From assembly GCA_021772055.1 (NCBI GenBank), contig JAETNR010000041.1, positions 1 through 43,268 of the forward strand: a stretch of DNA of 43,268 nt, given 5' to 3'. The position numbers and the translations under genes are program-made. Source of the DNA: Blautia sp. GTDB lineage: Bacteria > Bacillota > Clostridia > Lachnospirales > Lachnospiraceae. Below are positions 43,111 through 43,268 of this stretch, piece by piece (the stretch's first letter is position 1; each line of letters starts with the position of its first letter). A model generated the notes under the pieces. It was not told the origin of the DNA. It made no database searches and was given only the letters and a program-made list of their open reading frames with translations.

Positions 43111-43268
43111 ATGGAGACGCTGAAAGATGAAAGAAATAGAAAAACAAATGGCATAGAGTACCCTGAACTGCAAAAAGGGATTCACCTTGATGCCGATGCG
43201 AAAAGCGTGCGGCTGGATGTATATATAAAAGACGGGAAGGGAACGGTCTATGATATAGAAATGCAGGC
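43111..43268 (+). pseudogene. PD-(D/E)XK nuclease family transposase (Rpn-like), damaged and 3' truncated by the window
   Basis: The frame reading IEYPELQKGIHLDADAKSVR, then LDVYIKDGKGTVYDIEMQ, is the nuclease core of Rpn-type proteins (active residues in LDVY and IEMQ). In these proteins about 40 residues normally precede this block. Here the natural-looking start ATG 43127 (MKEIEKQM, with GGAG upstream) stops after nine residues in another frame, and the core frame begins only at ATG 43111, almost on the predicted transcription start. An internal deletion joining the start to the core explains both. It probably belongs to the host flank. The 3' end is outside the window. Confidence 0.65.

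Noticed and set aside
1..43268. CRISPR arrays, tRNA or rRNA genes, insertion sequences
   Set aside because: No regularly spaced repeats, no cloverleaf or rRNA sequence seen, and no intact transposase other than the tyrosine integrase.

Overview
The window is most of a large integrative and conjugative element (ICE) of gut Firmicutes type. It ends in what is probably flanking host chromosome. The recognisable families (PrgI, Maff2, a CD1108-like wall hydrolase, DUF4315, a CD1107-like protein, giant ArdC/helicase proteins, TnpV, a Tn916-type integrase), the Gram-positive Shine-Dalgarno sites and the moderate G+C point to Clostridia, probably Lachnospiraceae. Species cannot be read from the sequence. 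The left end of the element lies outside the window, which opens inside the coupling-protein gene.

Layout. (1) 1-9841, + strand: type IV secretion block in Tn1549/CTn order: VirD4-like ATPase (partial), Maff2 pilin-like protein, VirB6-like channel, PrgI, VirB4 ATPase, M23+NlpC/P60 hydrolase, DUF4315, CD1107-like surface protein. (2) 9850-13644: DNA-processing genes: MT-A70 methylase, topoisomerase III, DPPY methylase, HTH protein. (3) 13645-15950: an A+T-rich insert with its own promoter. It carries a DUF4258 toxin-like protein, a zinc-finger/HTH antitoxin-like protein, an ImmA/IrrE-type protease and two tiny basic proteins. (4) 15951-30908: a tryptophan-rich leader peptide overlapping a terminator, then a 2959-residue methylase/helicase that contains a second gene (tnpV) in another frame, a DUF6674 protein, a 1541-residue ArdC/YodL/nucleotidyltransferase protein, a TTRAP protein and a holin-like micropeptide. 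(5) 31079-33361: a terminator, then a promoter leading into a very long hairpin RNA. Convergent to it is the relaxase/MobC pair, followed by a probable oriT. (6) 33399-38620: cargo with an NTF2-like protein, two GNAT acetyltransferases, a divergent ribosomal-protection tetracycline resistance gene with Tn916-type attenuation, and a membrane-anchored HTH protein. (7) 38755-42478: Tn916-type control and recombination genes: Orf9-like repressor, Orf7-like sigma factor, Orf8-like protein, a structured untranslated region, Xis, a ribbon-helix-helix protein and tyrosine integrase. (8) 42479-43268: element end and flank with a damaged Rpn-type nuclease gene.

How it works together. Int and Xis excise the element under the sigma/Orf9 circuit. 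The relaxase and MobC nick oriT, VirD4 couples the DNA to the VirB4/VirB6/PrgI channel, and the hydrolase opens the wall. The methylases and ArdC-like proteins probably protect incoming DNA. The three large or medium proteins in block 4 share a basic C-terminal tail and may be transferred with the DNA. Tetracycline resistance is the visible selectable cargo; the toxin-antitoxin-like insert and the micropeptide probably stabilise the element.

The observations most worth following are the nested tnpV gene, the all-wobble long hairpin at 31209-31358, the three-gene DUF4258/Zn-finger/ImmA module, the shared C-terminal tails, and the Trp-codon attenuator before the giant helicase.
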